Notes under the pieces: generated by a model
What the model saw: only the letters and a program-made list of their open reading frames with translations
Databases searched by the model: none
Told to the model about the DNA's origin: nothing
Source: Asticcacaulis excentricus CB 48
Lineage (GTDB): Bacteria > Pseudomonadota > Alphaproteobacteria > Caulobacterales > Caulobacteraceae
DNA length: 64,000 nucleotides
NCBI RefSeq assembly: GCF_000175215.2
Contig: NC_014816.1
Coordinates: forward strand, 1,051,001-1,115,000
Direction: 5' to 3'
Shown here: positions 1-9,295 of the stretch, piece by piece
Position numbering within the stretch: the stretch's first letter is position 1
How the letters are laid out: every line of letters starts with the position of its first letter
Program-made: the position numbers and the translations under genes

Positions 1-299
1 GGCTCGGCCCGCCACAGACCTTCGCGCGACGGCGAAACCGCCAGCAGATCGTGCGTCCGGTCTTCTATCAGGTGCACGCTGAGCTGCGAGGTTTCCACCA
101 GCCGCTTGAGGATGGTGTCCTGCGCCGAGTCGGCCAGAAGCCGATGCGCCCGTTGCCACTGATCATCCGGCAGGGCCAAAGCCCCGCTTTCCCACCGCGA
201 CACCGTCGTCTGCGTCACGCCCATCAGCTCGGCCAGATGGCTTTGCTTGAGGCCCTTCAATAGCCGCAATCGGCGAAGCGGGGAATGGTGGCGGGACAT
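1..299 (-). CDS. XRE-family helix-turn-helix regulator (C-terminus cut by window edge)
   Basis: Reading leftward from the ATG at 299, the first ~60 residues form a classic XRE/Cro helix-turn-helix: LKGLKQSHLAELMGVTQTTV followed by SRWESG. After that comes a segment reading TSQLSVHLIEDRTHDLLAVS, which could begin a small sensory (PAS-like) domain, but the protein runs off the window so its length and ligand are unknown. It faces away from the SDR gene at 331-1314 in the sense that both are on the minus strand with this one downstream, 31 bp apart. DNA binding is confident from the motif; the regulon cannot be inferred. Confidence 0.75.
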   Translation of the reverse strand, partial: MSRHHSPLRRLRLLKGLKQSHLAELMGVTQTTVSRWESGALALPDDQWQRAHRLLADSAQDTILKRLVETSQLSVHLIEDRTHDLLAVSPSREGLWRAE

Positions 300-330
300 A
301 GTCCGACTGTGGCAGGGGCGCGGATGAAGA

Positions 331-1314
331 TCAATACCCTCCGATAACCGGCAGGACTTCACCCGTAATGTAGCTGGAGCACTGGTTCGACGCCAGAAAC
401 ACGTAGGCGGGGGCCAGTTCTTCTGGCTGGGCCGGGCGCTTCATAGGGGTTTGTGATCCGAACTGTTCGACCTCGTTCGATGGCTTTTCCGCCGGGTTGA
501 GCGGCGTCCAGACGGGGCCGGGGGCAACGGCGTTGACGCGGATGCTTTTGGTGATCAACTGCCCCGACAGGGCGCGCGTAAAGGCGTGGATGCCGCCCTT
601 AGTCATCGAATAATCGACGATGGACTTCGAACCCTCTATACCGGTGATCGAGCCGGAATTGACGATGGCTGCCCCGGCCCGCATGTGGCGCAGCGCCGCC
701 TGGGTCATAAAGACATAGCCGTAGAGATTGGTCTTCAGCGTCGTGTCAAGGTGCTCGGGGCTGAGCTTTTCAAACTGCAACTCGTGCATCTGAAACGCCG
801 CATTATTGACCAGCAGGTCGAGCTTGCCGAACGCTTCGACGGTCGCGTCCACCGCCGCTAAGCAGAAGTCGCGGTTGGTGACATCACCAGAAAACAGCAA
901 GGCCTTGCGTCCTTCGGCCTTGATCAGCGCCGCGGTCTTTTGCGCATCCTCATGCTCGTTAAGATAGACGATAGCGACGTCCGCCCCTTCGCGGGCAAAC
1001 AGCACGGCGACGGCGCGCCCGATGCCGGAATCGCCGCCGGTGATGATCGCCACCTTGTCGTTCAACTTGCCAGAGCCCTTATAATAGGGGGCGTCATACA
1101 TCGGTTGCAGCTCAAGATCGGATTCCCGACCCGGTTTGTCGAGCGTCTGACTCGGAAGGGGTGGCACGGGATAGGGCCGCGCTCCGGTTTGCGGTACGGC
1201 GTCTTCGCCCGGCGCGGTCTGTTCCTGGCCTACGGCTTGCTGAAGGGCGCGGTGACGTTCGGCGGTCTGTTCGGCTTCGGCAGCGAAGTGCGCAAAGCGG
1301 TCATCGGGGGTCAT
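331..1314 (-). CDS. SDR-family oxidoreductase (YghA / general-stress-39 type)
   Basis: A 327-residue NAD(P)-dependent short-chain dehydrogenase. The cofactor motif TGGDSGIG lies at about 92-99, NNAA at 170-173, the catalytic serine near 221 and the YSMTK active-site motif at 235-239. A Pro-rich N-terminal extension of about 80 residues precedes the Rossmann fold, which is characteristic of the YghA/Gsp39 subgroup rather than of typical 250-residue SDRs. The start at 1314 is preferred over an upstream in-frame ATG at 1383 because an AAGAGAGAG ribosome-binding stretch sits just before it. The substrate is not predictable; relatives are linked to general stress and aldehyde or sugar alcohol reduction. 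Confidence 0.85.
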   Translation of the reverse strand: MTPDDRFAHFAAEAEQTAERHRALQQAVGQEQTAPGEDAVPQTGARPYPVPPLPSQTLDKPGRESDLELQPMYDAPYYKGSGKLNDKVAIITGGDSGIGRAVAVLFAREGADVAIVYLNEHEDAQKTAALIKAEGRKALLFSGDVTNRDFCLAAVDATVEAFGKLDLLVNNAAFQMHELQFEKLSPEHLDTTLKTNLYGYVFMTQAALRHMRAGAAIVNSGSITGIEGSKSIVDYSMTKGGIHAFTRALSGQLITKSIRVNAVAPGPVWTPLNPAEKPSNEVEQFGSQTPMKRPAQPEELAPAYVFLASNQCSSYITGEVLPVIGGY

Positions 1315-1389
1315 GCAGTGCTCTCTCTTAAAAGGCTGACCCCGCCCGTCCTTCGTATGCCCCGTCAGGCCGTCAAAAAGCAATTGCGC

Positions 1390-2151
1390 TTACATCTCCC
1401 CAGAGTTCAAAGCTGTAAAGCCCGTCCACAAAGCCATGGTGACCATCATCATATTCTCAGTCAGTGAGACAAAGCCCAGTGGCACATGATTGTTGCTGCC
1501 GACGCAGGCGCATTTCAGTTCGCGTCGGTCGAGATAAACAGCCTTGAAAACCGACACGGCCCCGATGCTGCCGATCAGCAGCGCCACCGGTACAGACAGC
1601 CAGCTCAGCGCCTCTGCAGCCATCAAAAGGCCTGCACCGCCTTCTGCAAAGGGATAGATATAGCCATAGGGCACCCAGCGTTTGGCCAGCAGGTCGTAGT
1701 TCAGGAACATGGTCGAGAAGGATTCAACATTCTGGAGCTTCAGCATCGAAAGAGCCACCATGCTGAAGGCGATAAACCATTTTGCCGCCTGGCCGGTAAA
1801 GGGGGTGCCGAATACTGCATATGAGACGCTCAGCGCCAGCAGTGCCATCAGGGCAAAAACGGCGATCACCGGAGTATAGGTGGGTGTTTTGGGGTCCGGT
1901 ATTCGCTGCCCGAAATAGCGTCTCAGATCGTCATAACCCCCGACCCGTTCATCGCCGATAAAGGTTTGCGGTGTGGTTTTGACACCATACTGGGCTTTGA
2001 AGGCTTCGGTCTCTTCGCGCGTTTTCAGCCAATGATCTTCAACAGTAAAACCGTTTGATTTAAGCAGGTGCAGCGCCTTCAAGCCGTAGGGGCAGGTGTG
2101 CGTCGCCATGACCATGCGATAGAGTGTGGCGACTTTGGATTGATCTGCCAT
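1390..2151 (-). CDS. Glutaredoxin domain fused to MauE-like membrane domain
   Basis: A 253-residue two-part protein. Residues ~8-85 are a glutaredoxin fold with a CPYG redox site at about 20-23, a TTPQTFI cis-proline loop and a GGYDDL helix cap. Residues ~95-250 contain four hydrophobic helices of the MauE/DoxX-like type. A CACVG dicysteine lies in the last third, followed by a short loop and a final helix. The layout suggests delivery of thiol redox equivalents to, or through, the inner membrane. No partner gene is obvious; the upstream region is the gene-poor stretch 2152-2484 and the SDR follows downstream. Family assignment is by pattern; the physiological role is unknown. Confidence 0.75.
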   Translation of the reverse strand: MADQSKVATLYRMVMATHTCPYGLKALHLLKSNGFTVEDHWLKTREETEAFKAQYGVKTTPQTFIGDERVGGYDDLRRYFGQRIPDPKTPTYTPVIAVFALMALLALSVSYAVFGTPFTGQAAKWFIAFSMVALSMLKLQNVESFSTMFLNYDLLAKRWVPYGYIYPFAEGGAGLLMAAEALSWLSVPVALLIGSIGAVSVFKAVYLDRRELKCACVGSNNHVPLGFVSLTENMMMVTMALWTGFTALNSGEM

Positions 2152-2351
2152 CGTGCCCTCCTTCTTGATAGCCTCTGCGCGAGCCTTATACCCTTAGACC
2201 GCGAAAGCTATGCGAATAGGTACGTAGTCTGGCAAGAGATGTGAAAGGGCAAGGCACCCACTTGCGATCGGCTCTGGCTCAGATGTCATCTGTCCAAGGC
2301 CTCACCCCTGTAACTGGGGATTTAGAATCCGGGCAAGACTGCAATATTCCG

Positions 2352-2375
2352 CCTCCCCCGGCGTGCCGGGGGAGG
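2352..2375. repeat. Perfect GC hairpin in a gene-free gap (possible mosaic-repeat arm)
   Basis: CCTCCCCCGG-CGTG-CCGGGGGAGG is a perfect 10-bp stem with a 4-nt loop. It sits in the 333-bp stretch 2152-2484, where I see no convincing gene. The same CCTCCCC...GGGGAGG arm heads the longer intergenic repeats at 6169-6290 and 20862-20942, so this may be a solitary arm of that family. It could also act as a terminator, but no T run follows on either strand. Confidence 0.6.
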
Positions 2376-2484
2376 AAACGTCTGAGCATGGATGATGGTG
2401 GCGGAGCGGGGCTCGAGCCGCAAAAGAAAAGGGCGCAGATGATGTCACCTGCGCCCAGTTATGGGGTTTAGTCTAGCGTGCCGT

Positions 2485-4338
<1,854 letters not shown>

Positions 4339-4344
4339 TGAATA

Positions 4345-4389
4345 ATCCCTTTCTGAGCCTGTGGTGTGCAGGCGTGTCAATAAAGGGAT
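4345..4389 (-). promoter_or_regulatory. Hairpin sequestering the thiC ribosome-binding site
   Basis: On the thiC transcript, ATCCCTTT (4389-4382) can pair perfectly with AAAGGGAT (4352-4345), which contains the thiC Shine-Dalgarno. An inner GCCTG/CAGGC pair (4373-4369 with 4361-4357) extends the stem. It lies between the TPP aptamer and the start codon, so it is the likely expression platform, acting on translation rather than termination since no T run is present. Pairing is read directly from the sequence; the switching mechanism is inference. Confidence 0.6.
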
Positions 4390-4456
4390 CATGCGCGTCA
4401 GGTGTCTGGCCAAATGGCGAGTTGTCAGCGAAACGCGGACGCCAGAGGCTTACTCA

Positions 4457-4546
4457 CTCCCTTCGCCGGCATGACCCGGATCAGGTTCGGCGGGTTTACG
4501 GACGCTGGTCCGATTCTCAGCCCGCTTGCGCGCGGACACCCCGGTG
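4457..4546 (-). ncRNA. TPP riboswitch (thi box) upstream of thiC
   Basis: On the minus strand the region reads CACCGGGGTGTCC, then GGGCTGAGAATCGGACC, then ACCCGCCGAACCTGATCC and GGGTCATGCCGGCGAAGGGA. These are the hallmark conserved elements of the thiamine pyrophosphate aptamer (CTGAGA, ACCTGATC, GGGTNATGCCRGCGNAGGGA). Position and orientation directly ahead of thiC agree. Binding of TPP is expected to switch thiC off. Confidence 0.97.
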
Positions 4547-4692
4547 AACGATGCGCGGAATTTAGAGGAACGACGGCAGGGGGGCAAGGGGGAATGTGGC
4601 ATTGCTGCGGGCCTCTACTCTCTTTACCTATTGGTAAACTTCCGGGCGCAAACTTATCCACAGGGGCTGCTTAACGCCCGGAGGAAATGACG

Positions 4693-5181
4693 ATGCCCGC
4701 AGGTGAACCTCTGCGTACTGTATCGGAGCAGGAACTGCATATGAAGGTCGGCGCCTACGACGAATTGCGCCACCCCCACGGCTATGTCTATGCCAAGGAA
4801 CACCATCACTGGTACTGGTTTGCAGGCATAGGCGTGTCACTAGCGCTGGTCGGCGCCGTCTTCTGGGGCTATGCGCTGTATGAAAACGGAGCCGCTCCGG
4901 TGTGCACGTCGAGCTTTGTTGATCGTTCGACATCTCCCAGCGGGGGGCGCATAGCCGAGGTGCGGCAGGTGTCCTGTCTGGGCGGTGCGCCGGATTTGCG
5001 CCTTATCGTGCATAATGCCGGAGCCACAGCCGAAGCGCCCGCCGTTTCGGCGTTTGAGGCTGGGACTGAGGTGCAGTTACGCTGGGTGTCCGACGGTGAA
5101 CTGGCCGTCGCCAAGCAGGGCGGTCGGGTGTGGTTCTTCAAGACCCACTGGAAGGATGTGCGGGTGCATCTGGCCCAATAG
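4693..5181 (+). CDS. Single-pass membrane protein of unknown function
   Basis: About 162 residues. A short cytosolic head rich in Tyr and His (GYVYAKEHHHWYWF) is followed by one hydrophobic helix at roughly 44-64, and then an extracytoplasmic domain with two cysteines (VCTSSF and VSCLGG) that could form a disulphide. The start at 4693 is preferred because GGAGG at 4680-4684 is correctly spaced from it; the ATG at 4687 lies too close to that site. A small palindrome TTTACC-TATT-GGTAAA at 4623-4638 lies in the promoter. I do not recognise a family. It is likely monocistronic, 117 bp before the AIM24-like gene. Confidence 0.7.
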   Translation: MPAGEPLRTVSEQELHMKVGAYDELRHPHGYVYAKEHHHWYWFAGIGVSLALVGAVFWGYALYENGAAPVCTSSFVDRSTSPSGGRIAEVRQVSCLGGAPDLRLIVHNAGATAEAPAVSAFEAGTEVQLRWVSDGELAVAKQGGRVWFFKTHWKDVRVHLAQ

Positions 5182-5298
5182 CTGTGGAATCGGTTGCGTT
5201 GCGGATGAGCCGTCACCTGTCCGATTTTTAACGAAAAGAGCCCTTCCTTTTGGCCGCAGAGCTTCTACATCTTCTGCGTCATCCAGAGGAGGTTTCTT

Positions 5299-6135
5299 AT
5301 GTTCGGCAATGTGTCCGTTCCCACCACCCATCATCGTCAGGCCGGTGTGGCCGACGACATCGACTTTGAGATCAAGGGCGAAGAGCTGCAATTCGTTGAG
5401 ATCGAACTCGATCCGGGCGAAAGCGCCATCGCCGAAGCCGGCGGCATGGTGTGGAAGGATTCCAGCGTCGGCATGACCACGGTGTTCGGCGACGGATCGG
5501 GTCAGCAAAAGGGCTTTATGGGCGCGCTTCTGGGCGCGGGCAAGCGTCTGATTTCCGGTGAAAGCCTGTTCACCACCGTGTTCACCCACAATGGTCAGGG
5601 CAAGGCGAGGGTCGCCTTTTCGGCTCCGGTGCCGGGCTCAATCATCCCGCTCAAGCTGTCGGACGTCGGCGGTCGCCTGATCTGTCAGAAGGATTCGTTC
5701 CTTGCGGCGGCCAAGGGTGTGTCGCTGGGCATCGCCTTCCAGCGCAAGGTGATGACCGGCCTGTTCGGTGGCGAAGGCTTCATCATGCAGAAGTTGGAAG
5801 GCGACGGCTGGGTCTTCGTACAGTTCGGCGGCGCGGTTATTGAGCGCACGCTGGCCCCTGGTGAGCAGCTTCACATCGACACGGGCTGCGTGGCGGCCTT
5901 TACCGATACGGTCGATTTCGACCTGGTGCAGGCGGGCGGCGTCAAATCGATGCTGTTCGGCGGCGAAGGCGTGTTCTTCGCGCAACTGACCGGGCCGGGT
6001 AAGGTGTGGATACAGTCGTTGCCTTTCTCGCGTCTGGCCGGTCGCGTGCTGGCGGCCGCGAGCGGGGCGGGCCCGAACAGGGGTGAAGGCTCAGTCCTAG
6101 GCGGCCTTGGCGACCTGATCGGGGGCAATAACTAG
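5299..6135 (+). CDS. TIGR00266 / AIM24-family protein
   Basis: A 278-residue all-beta protein matching the TIGR00266 (AIM24) family by its recurring Gly-rich strands: GESAIAEAGGMVWK near 33-46, GEGFIMQKLEGDGWVF near 156-171, and GGVKSMLFGGEGVFFAQLTGPG near 214-235. The family forms tryptophan-attenuation-like beta-helical oligomers; the bacterial role is not settled. A strong GAGGAGG ribosome-binding site precedes the ATG. The tail is Gly-rich (GLGDLIGGNN), as in many relatives. The 3' end runs into the mosaic repeat at 6169-6290. Confidence 0.9.
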   Translation: MFGNVSVPTTHHRQAGVADDIDFEIKGEELQFVEIELDPGESAIAEAGGMVWKDSSVGMTTVFGDGSGQQKGFMGALLGAGKRLISGESLFTTVFTHNGQGKARVAFSAPVPGSIIPLKLSDVGGRLICQKDSFLAAAKGVSLGIAFQRKVMTGLFGGEGFIMQKLEGDGWVFVQFGGAVIERTLAPGEQLHIDTGCVAAFTDTVDFDLVQAGGVKSMLFGGEGVFFAQLTGPGKVWIQSLPFSRLAGRVLAAASGAGPNRGEGSVLGGLGDLIGGNN

Positions 6136-6168
6136 TCGGGAAACGATTTAAGATATAACCCCGCGTCT

Positions 6169-6290
6169 CCTCCCTAGGCTTGCGTGGGGAGGTGGCCGCG
6201 AGCGAAGCGAGGCTGACGGAGGGGTATAACCGTCCGCACGATACCCCCTCCGCCTCGTAAACTCGGCGCCTCTCCAGGATATGGGGAGGA
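6169..6290. repeat. Two inverted copies of an intergenic mosaic repeat
   Basis: Copy 1 (about 6169-6227) has the order: CCTCCC arm, loop, GGGGAGG arm, then TGGCCGCGAGCGAAGCGAGG and CTGACGGAGGGGTAT. Copy 2 (about 6240-6290) shows the same order on the other strand, ending in GGCGGAGGGGGTATC. The two copies face each other tail to tail between converging genes (AIM24-like plus, lipoprotein minus). A third copy is at 20862-20942. Such elements are common in intergenic spacers of alphaproteobacteria; this one could fold into one long cruciform and may help termination. Confidence 0.7.
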
Positions 6291-6322
6291 GGAAGATCGC
6301 GAAGAGCCTATCGTCCCAAAGC

Positions 6323-7129
6323 CTAATCCTGTTGAGCCTCCGGTGCGTTGCCGGGGGCTTTTTCAGGCGCCTTTTGTGGGCGGGTTGCCGGAACATAGAG
6401 GCCCGTCACGCGGTCGATGATAAAACCCGTTTCGTTGATCCGCCCACCATAGGCCGCGCAAGGGTCGGTCGCCGATGTATAGCTGCGGCTGGGCGGCAGG
6501 GGCTCCGGCGACATTACGCGCGCCGCATCGTCACCGAACGGCTCGGCAAATTGCAGTGCGTCTCCCAGTCGCGACAGGGACGGGGAGTCGGTGCCCAAGG
6601 CCTGCGCCTGACGCGCCCAGACGATGGCGGCGACCTGACGCTCATTGACCTTCATTTCGGCCTCGGCCCCCAGACCGCCCAACGACCCCGGCAAGCGGAT
6701 GCCCAATGGCCCCGGAATGAAGAAGTTGGCAACGGCCGCAGCACCTGAGCCGACGGTTCCGGTTGGTTCAAACCACGTGACCGCTGAATGCACCTCGGCA
6801 TCGGACTGCGTGCGGTCGCTGACCATCTCATAGCGTTCGGCCAGTTCAAAACAAAGCTGCGCTTCGACCTCGGTCAGGACCAGCGCCTTTTCGTTGTCCT
6901 TCAGCACGTAGCGCGTGGTCTCACCGGTCGCAAGCTTAGTTGGGTGCAGATAGACGCGCTTTACCTGATTGAGCGCCGCCGTATCGCGGTATTCCCGCGT
7001 CGTGGTGCGCCCGGACTTGCCCGGTGTCAGTTGTTCGGTCGAAGACAGGCTGGAGTCGTGGCCATCCGGGGCACTGGCGCAGGCGGTCAGACCGATGGCG
7101 AGGGCCGTGAAGGTGAGAGCAAGCCGCAT
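6323..7129 (-). CDS. Lipoprotein of unknown function (DUF3313-like)
   Basis: A 268-residue protein with a lipoprotein signal: a short hydrophobic stretch followed by the LTAC lipobox at 14-17. The next region (VKRVYLHPTKL, TTRYVLKDNEKALVLTEVEA) resembles DUF3313 lipoproteins, but the match is by eye only. A Gly/Ala-rich hydrophobic segment near 125-150 (GSGAAAVANFFIPGPLGIRL) is reminiscent of a membrane-inserting patch. The C-terminus is Pro/Ala/Lys-rich and probably disordered. It is expected to be anchored in the outer membrane or periplasm. Converges with the gene at 5299-6135. Confidence 0.7.
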   Translation of the reverse strand: MRLALTFTALAIGLTACASAPDGHDSSLSSTEQLTPGKSGRTTTREYRDTAALNQVKRVYLHPTKLATGETTRYVLKDNEKALVLTEVEAQLCFELAERYEMVSDRTQSDAEVHSAVTWFEPTGTVGSGAAAVANFFIPGPLGIRLPGSLGGLGAEAEMKVNERQVAAIVWARQAQALGTDSPSLSRLGDALQFAEPFGDDAARVMSPEPLPPSRSYTSATDPCAAYGGRINETGFIIDRVTGLYVPATRPQKAPEKAPGNAPEAQQD

Positions 7130-7238
7130 GTCTTTTCCCTGTGTTCAATTGAATGGCATACGCGCACGGATCGCACTCGGATTGCAAGGCTTAATACGGG
7201 CGATTGCGCGGCAGGGGGGCTTCTGCCATTAGGGTGAT

Positions 7239-7997
7239 ATGAAAACAGAGACCCGCCCGGCGACGCCGCTAAATTTTATCGTCCTGCTGGTCCTGTTCGG
7301 GGCGTCGGGGCTTGTACTGTGGATGCGCCCGGAGGTATCTGGGGTGGCCACCTTTGGCTTTGTCGTGCTGGGCTGGGTCATCGGCCTGTGTCTGCATGAG
7401 TTCGGCCATGCGGCCTCGGCGGCGGCCTTTGGCGACTATTCGGTCAAGGCGCGCGGTTACCTGACGCTCGATCCGGTCGTCTATATCAACGGCCCGAACA
7501 GCATCGTTTTACCCGTGCTGATTCTGGTGCTGGGGGGCATCGCCCTGCCAGGAGCGGCGGTGCTGATCCGGCCCGACCTGATCCGCCATCGCTGGCAGTC
7601 GTCGTTGATCGCGCTGGCCGGGCCGGTGATGAGCCTAATCTTCGCCCTGATCAGCTATGGCGCGGCACAGGTGGCGTTCGCGCAGGCGGCACCTGACGTG
7701 TTTTGGCAGGCACTGATCCTGCTCAGCTTTTTTAACCTGATGGCCTTTGTGCTCAACCTGCTGCCTATTCCGGGCTTCGACGGGTTTGGCGTGATCACGC
7801 CGCTGCTGCCGCAGCCCCTGCGCGGCATGGCTGAGCGTCTGGAGCGCCGGCCGTGGATCAGCCTGCTGGCATTGGTGCTGATCTTCCTCTTCGGCTTTCC
7901 GTTGATCTATGCGCTACTGGGTCTGGTGGCCGGCACGCTGGGGCTTGATCTGGACGGAATGCGTCCGGCGTTCGATCGGTTTACCTTCTGGAACTGA
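7239..7997 (+). CDS. Site-2 protease family zinc metallopeptidase (M50)
   Basis: A 252-residue integral membrane protein. The zinc motif HEFGH is at 53-57 in the second hydrophobic helix, and the third-ligand motif NLLPIPGFDG with D181 lies in a later helix. Six or so hydrophobic segments are visible. There is no PDZ domain, so it belongs to the short, rhomboid-like-sized M50B group (YwhC/Rip3-type) rather than RseP. Substrates are unknown; intramembrane cleavage is expected from the family. AGGGTGAT lies just before the ATG. Monocistronic by context. Confidence 0.88.
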   Translation: MKTETRPATPLNFIVLLVLFGASGLVLWMRPEVSGVATFGFVVLGWVIGLCLHEFGHAASAAAFGDYSVKARGYLTLDPVVYINGPNSIVLPVLILVLGGIALPGAAVLIRPDLIRHRWQSSLIALAGPVMSLIFALISYGAAQVAFAQAAPDVFWQALILLSFFNLMAFVLNLLPIPGFDGFGVITPLLPQPLRGMAERLERRPWISLLALVLIFLFGFPLIYALLGLVAGTLGLDLDGMRPAFDRFTFWN

Positions 7998-8031
7998 GAG
8001 GAATTAATCCTCATGAAATCGGTCCACTCAA

Positions 8032-8069
8032 GCCGCCGTTGAGGCGGCAGCCCGGGTGGCGGAGCCACC
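8032..8069. repeat. Two adjacent GC hairpins between converging genes
   Basis: GCCGCC-GTTGA-GGCGGC (8032-8048) is followed by GGTGGC-GGA-GCCACC (8055-8069). They occupy the 96-bp gap between the M50 gene (plus) and the chemoreceptor-like gene (minus) and could serve as a bidirectional stop, though neither side has a clear T run. The following GTCCGGCGAGGGG resembles the tail of the mosaic repeat at 6169-6227. Confidence 0.45.
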
Positions 8070-8093
8070 GTCCGGCGAGGGGCTAAACAACGG

Positions 8094-9173
8094 TCAGCCT
8101 TCCTGAACGATCACCCCGTACCAGCCCAGCCCGGCATAGGTCTCGTAGCCGGGTGTGCGGTGAAAAGCCACCAGCCGCTCGTGGCGGTCCACGTAGTGAC
8201 CTGAGGCGCGGCCCTGCGTATCGAGCGGGATGCGCTCAGTAAGGCTTCCGCGACCATCGGATGTAGCGATGACCAGCCCCTGTGCGTCAGTCAGCAGGAC
8301 GCGCGTGCGGCGCTTTTCGGCCTCGCTCAGGCGCACCCCGTTGACGATGGTCTCCGCCTGCGGCTGCCAGTCGAAATGCACACCCAATATGCCGATCAGC
8401 TCGCCATCGGCCTGACCGCCGACGCGCACGCCGGTGGCGTAAGAGGCGACCTGCGTCCCTTTGAGCAGCGGTTCGGCGGTGATGTCGGCGACGGCGAAAT
8501 CATTGCCGCTGCTAAGGCCGAGCGCCTTCTGAAACCAGTCGCGCGAGGCGACGTTCTGACCCGCCGCATGAAAGCGATCGGGGCGGCCATTGGCCAGAAT
8601 GTGGCCATTTAGATCGCACAGCCAAAGGTCGATATAGACCGTATAGGCATCGAGAATGACCCCCAGACGCGAAGTGGCGTAGCGGCAATTGTCTTTCGTC
8701 GGATGCGATGCAGCCTCCCATACGGCGGAATCGGTGGCCCACCAGCGCACATCACAGGTACGCTCATAAAGGTTGCGGTCGATCAGCTCGATGGCATTGA
8801 GCGCCAGATCGGTCATGCGCGCGCCTTGCGCCTGCCGCGCCATATCGCGCGTCAGCTTTTCCAGCGCCTCGATCTCGCCTCCCAGCTCGGAAGCCAGGGA
8901 CGAAGACAGGCCTTCGACCTGGGTAGAGATGTTGCGCACCTCATCGGCGACGACGCCGAAACCAGCCCCCAGCTCACCCGCGCGGCGCGCTTCGATCAGG
9001 GCATTGAGCGCCAGAATACGCAGGGTATTGGTCACCTGACGGATGTCGCGGACCTTATGTTGGGTGAGGTCGCGCGCCCGAGCGGTACGAGCGATAATGT
9101 CGTTGACCGAAACCGCTTCGTCGGAACCGGCGGTCTGTGTCCCGGATGCGCTGATCGTCGAAAGTGCGTCCAC
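8094..9173 (-). CDS. Soluble chemoreceptor-like protein: MCP signalling tip then Cache-like sensor (copy 1)
   Basis: A 359-residue protein with no membrane segment. Residues ~45-100 carry the methyl-accepting chemotaxis hairpin tip (LRILALNALIEARRAG, GFGVVADEVRNIS). The long coiled-coil legs are largely absent. Residues ~135-355 look like a PAS/Cache-type sensor with CDVRWWATDS, VYIDLWLCDLNGHILANGRP and a terminal GLGWYGVIVQEG. Order is therefore signalling first, sensor last, the reverse of normal MCPs. The start is a GTG at 9173, whose Shine-Dalgarno lies in the stem at 9181-9215. It is a close paralogue of the next gene upstream (9296-10318), so this is a tandem duplication. Confidence 0.85.
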   Translation of the reverse strand: MDALSTISASGTQTAGSDEAVSVNDIIARTARARDLTQHKVRDIRQVTNTLRILALNALIEARRAGELGAGFGVVADEVRNISTQVEGLSSSLASELGGEIEALEKLTRDMARQAQGARMTDLALNAIELIDRNLYERTCDVRWWATDSAVWEAASHPTKDNCRYATSRLGVILDAYTVYIDLWLCDLNGHILANGRPDRFHAAGQNVASRDWFQKALGLSSGNDFAVADITAEPLLKGTQVASYATGVRVGGQADGELIGILGVHFDWQPQAETIVNGVRLSEAEKRRTRVLLTDAQGLVIATSDGRGSLTERIPLDTQGRASGHYVDRHERLVAFHRTPGYETYAGLGWYGVIVQEG

Positions 9174-9180
9174 GAATCAC

Positions 9181-9215
9181 CCCTTGTTGTCTCTGCGGAC
9201 GAGAGACAACAAGGG
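9181..9215 (-). promoter_or_regulatory. Perfect 14-bp hairpin covering the ribosome-binding site of the copy-1 receptor gene
   Basis: CCCTTGTTGTCTCT (9181-9194) and AGAGACAACAAGGG (9202-9215) are exact reverse complements around a 7-nt loop. On the minus-strand transcript the second arm ends in AAGGG, the only good Shine-Dalgarno for the GTG start at 9173. It also lies about 80 bp after the stop of the upstream paralogue, so it could be a terminator, but no T run follows. Translational control is the better reading. Confidence 0.6.
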
Positions 9216-9295
9216 TTTGGGAATGGTTTCAAGTCCAACCATCGTCCAAGAAATACAATTTATATGTATACGAAGTAAGGCGAGCCTTGAGGGAC

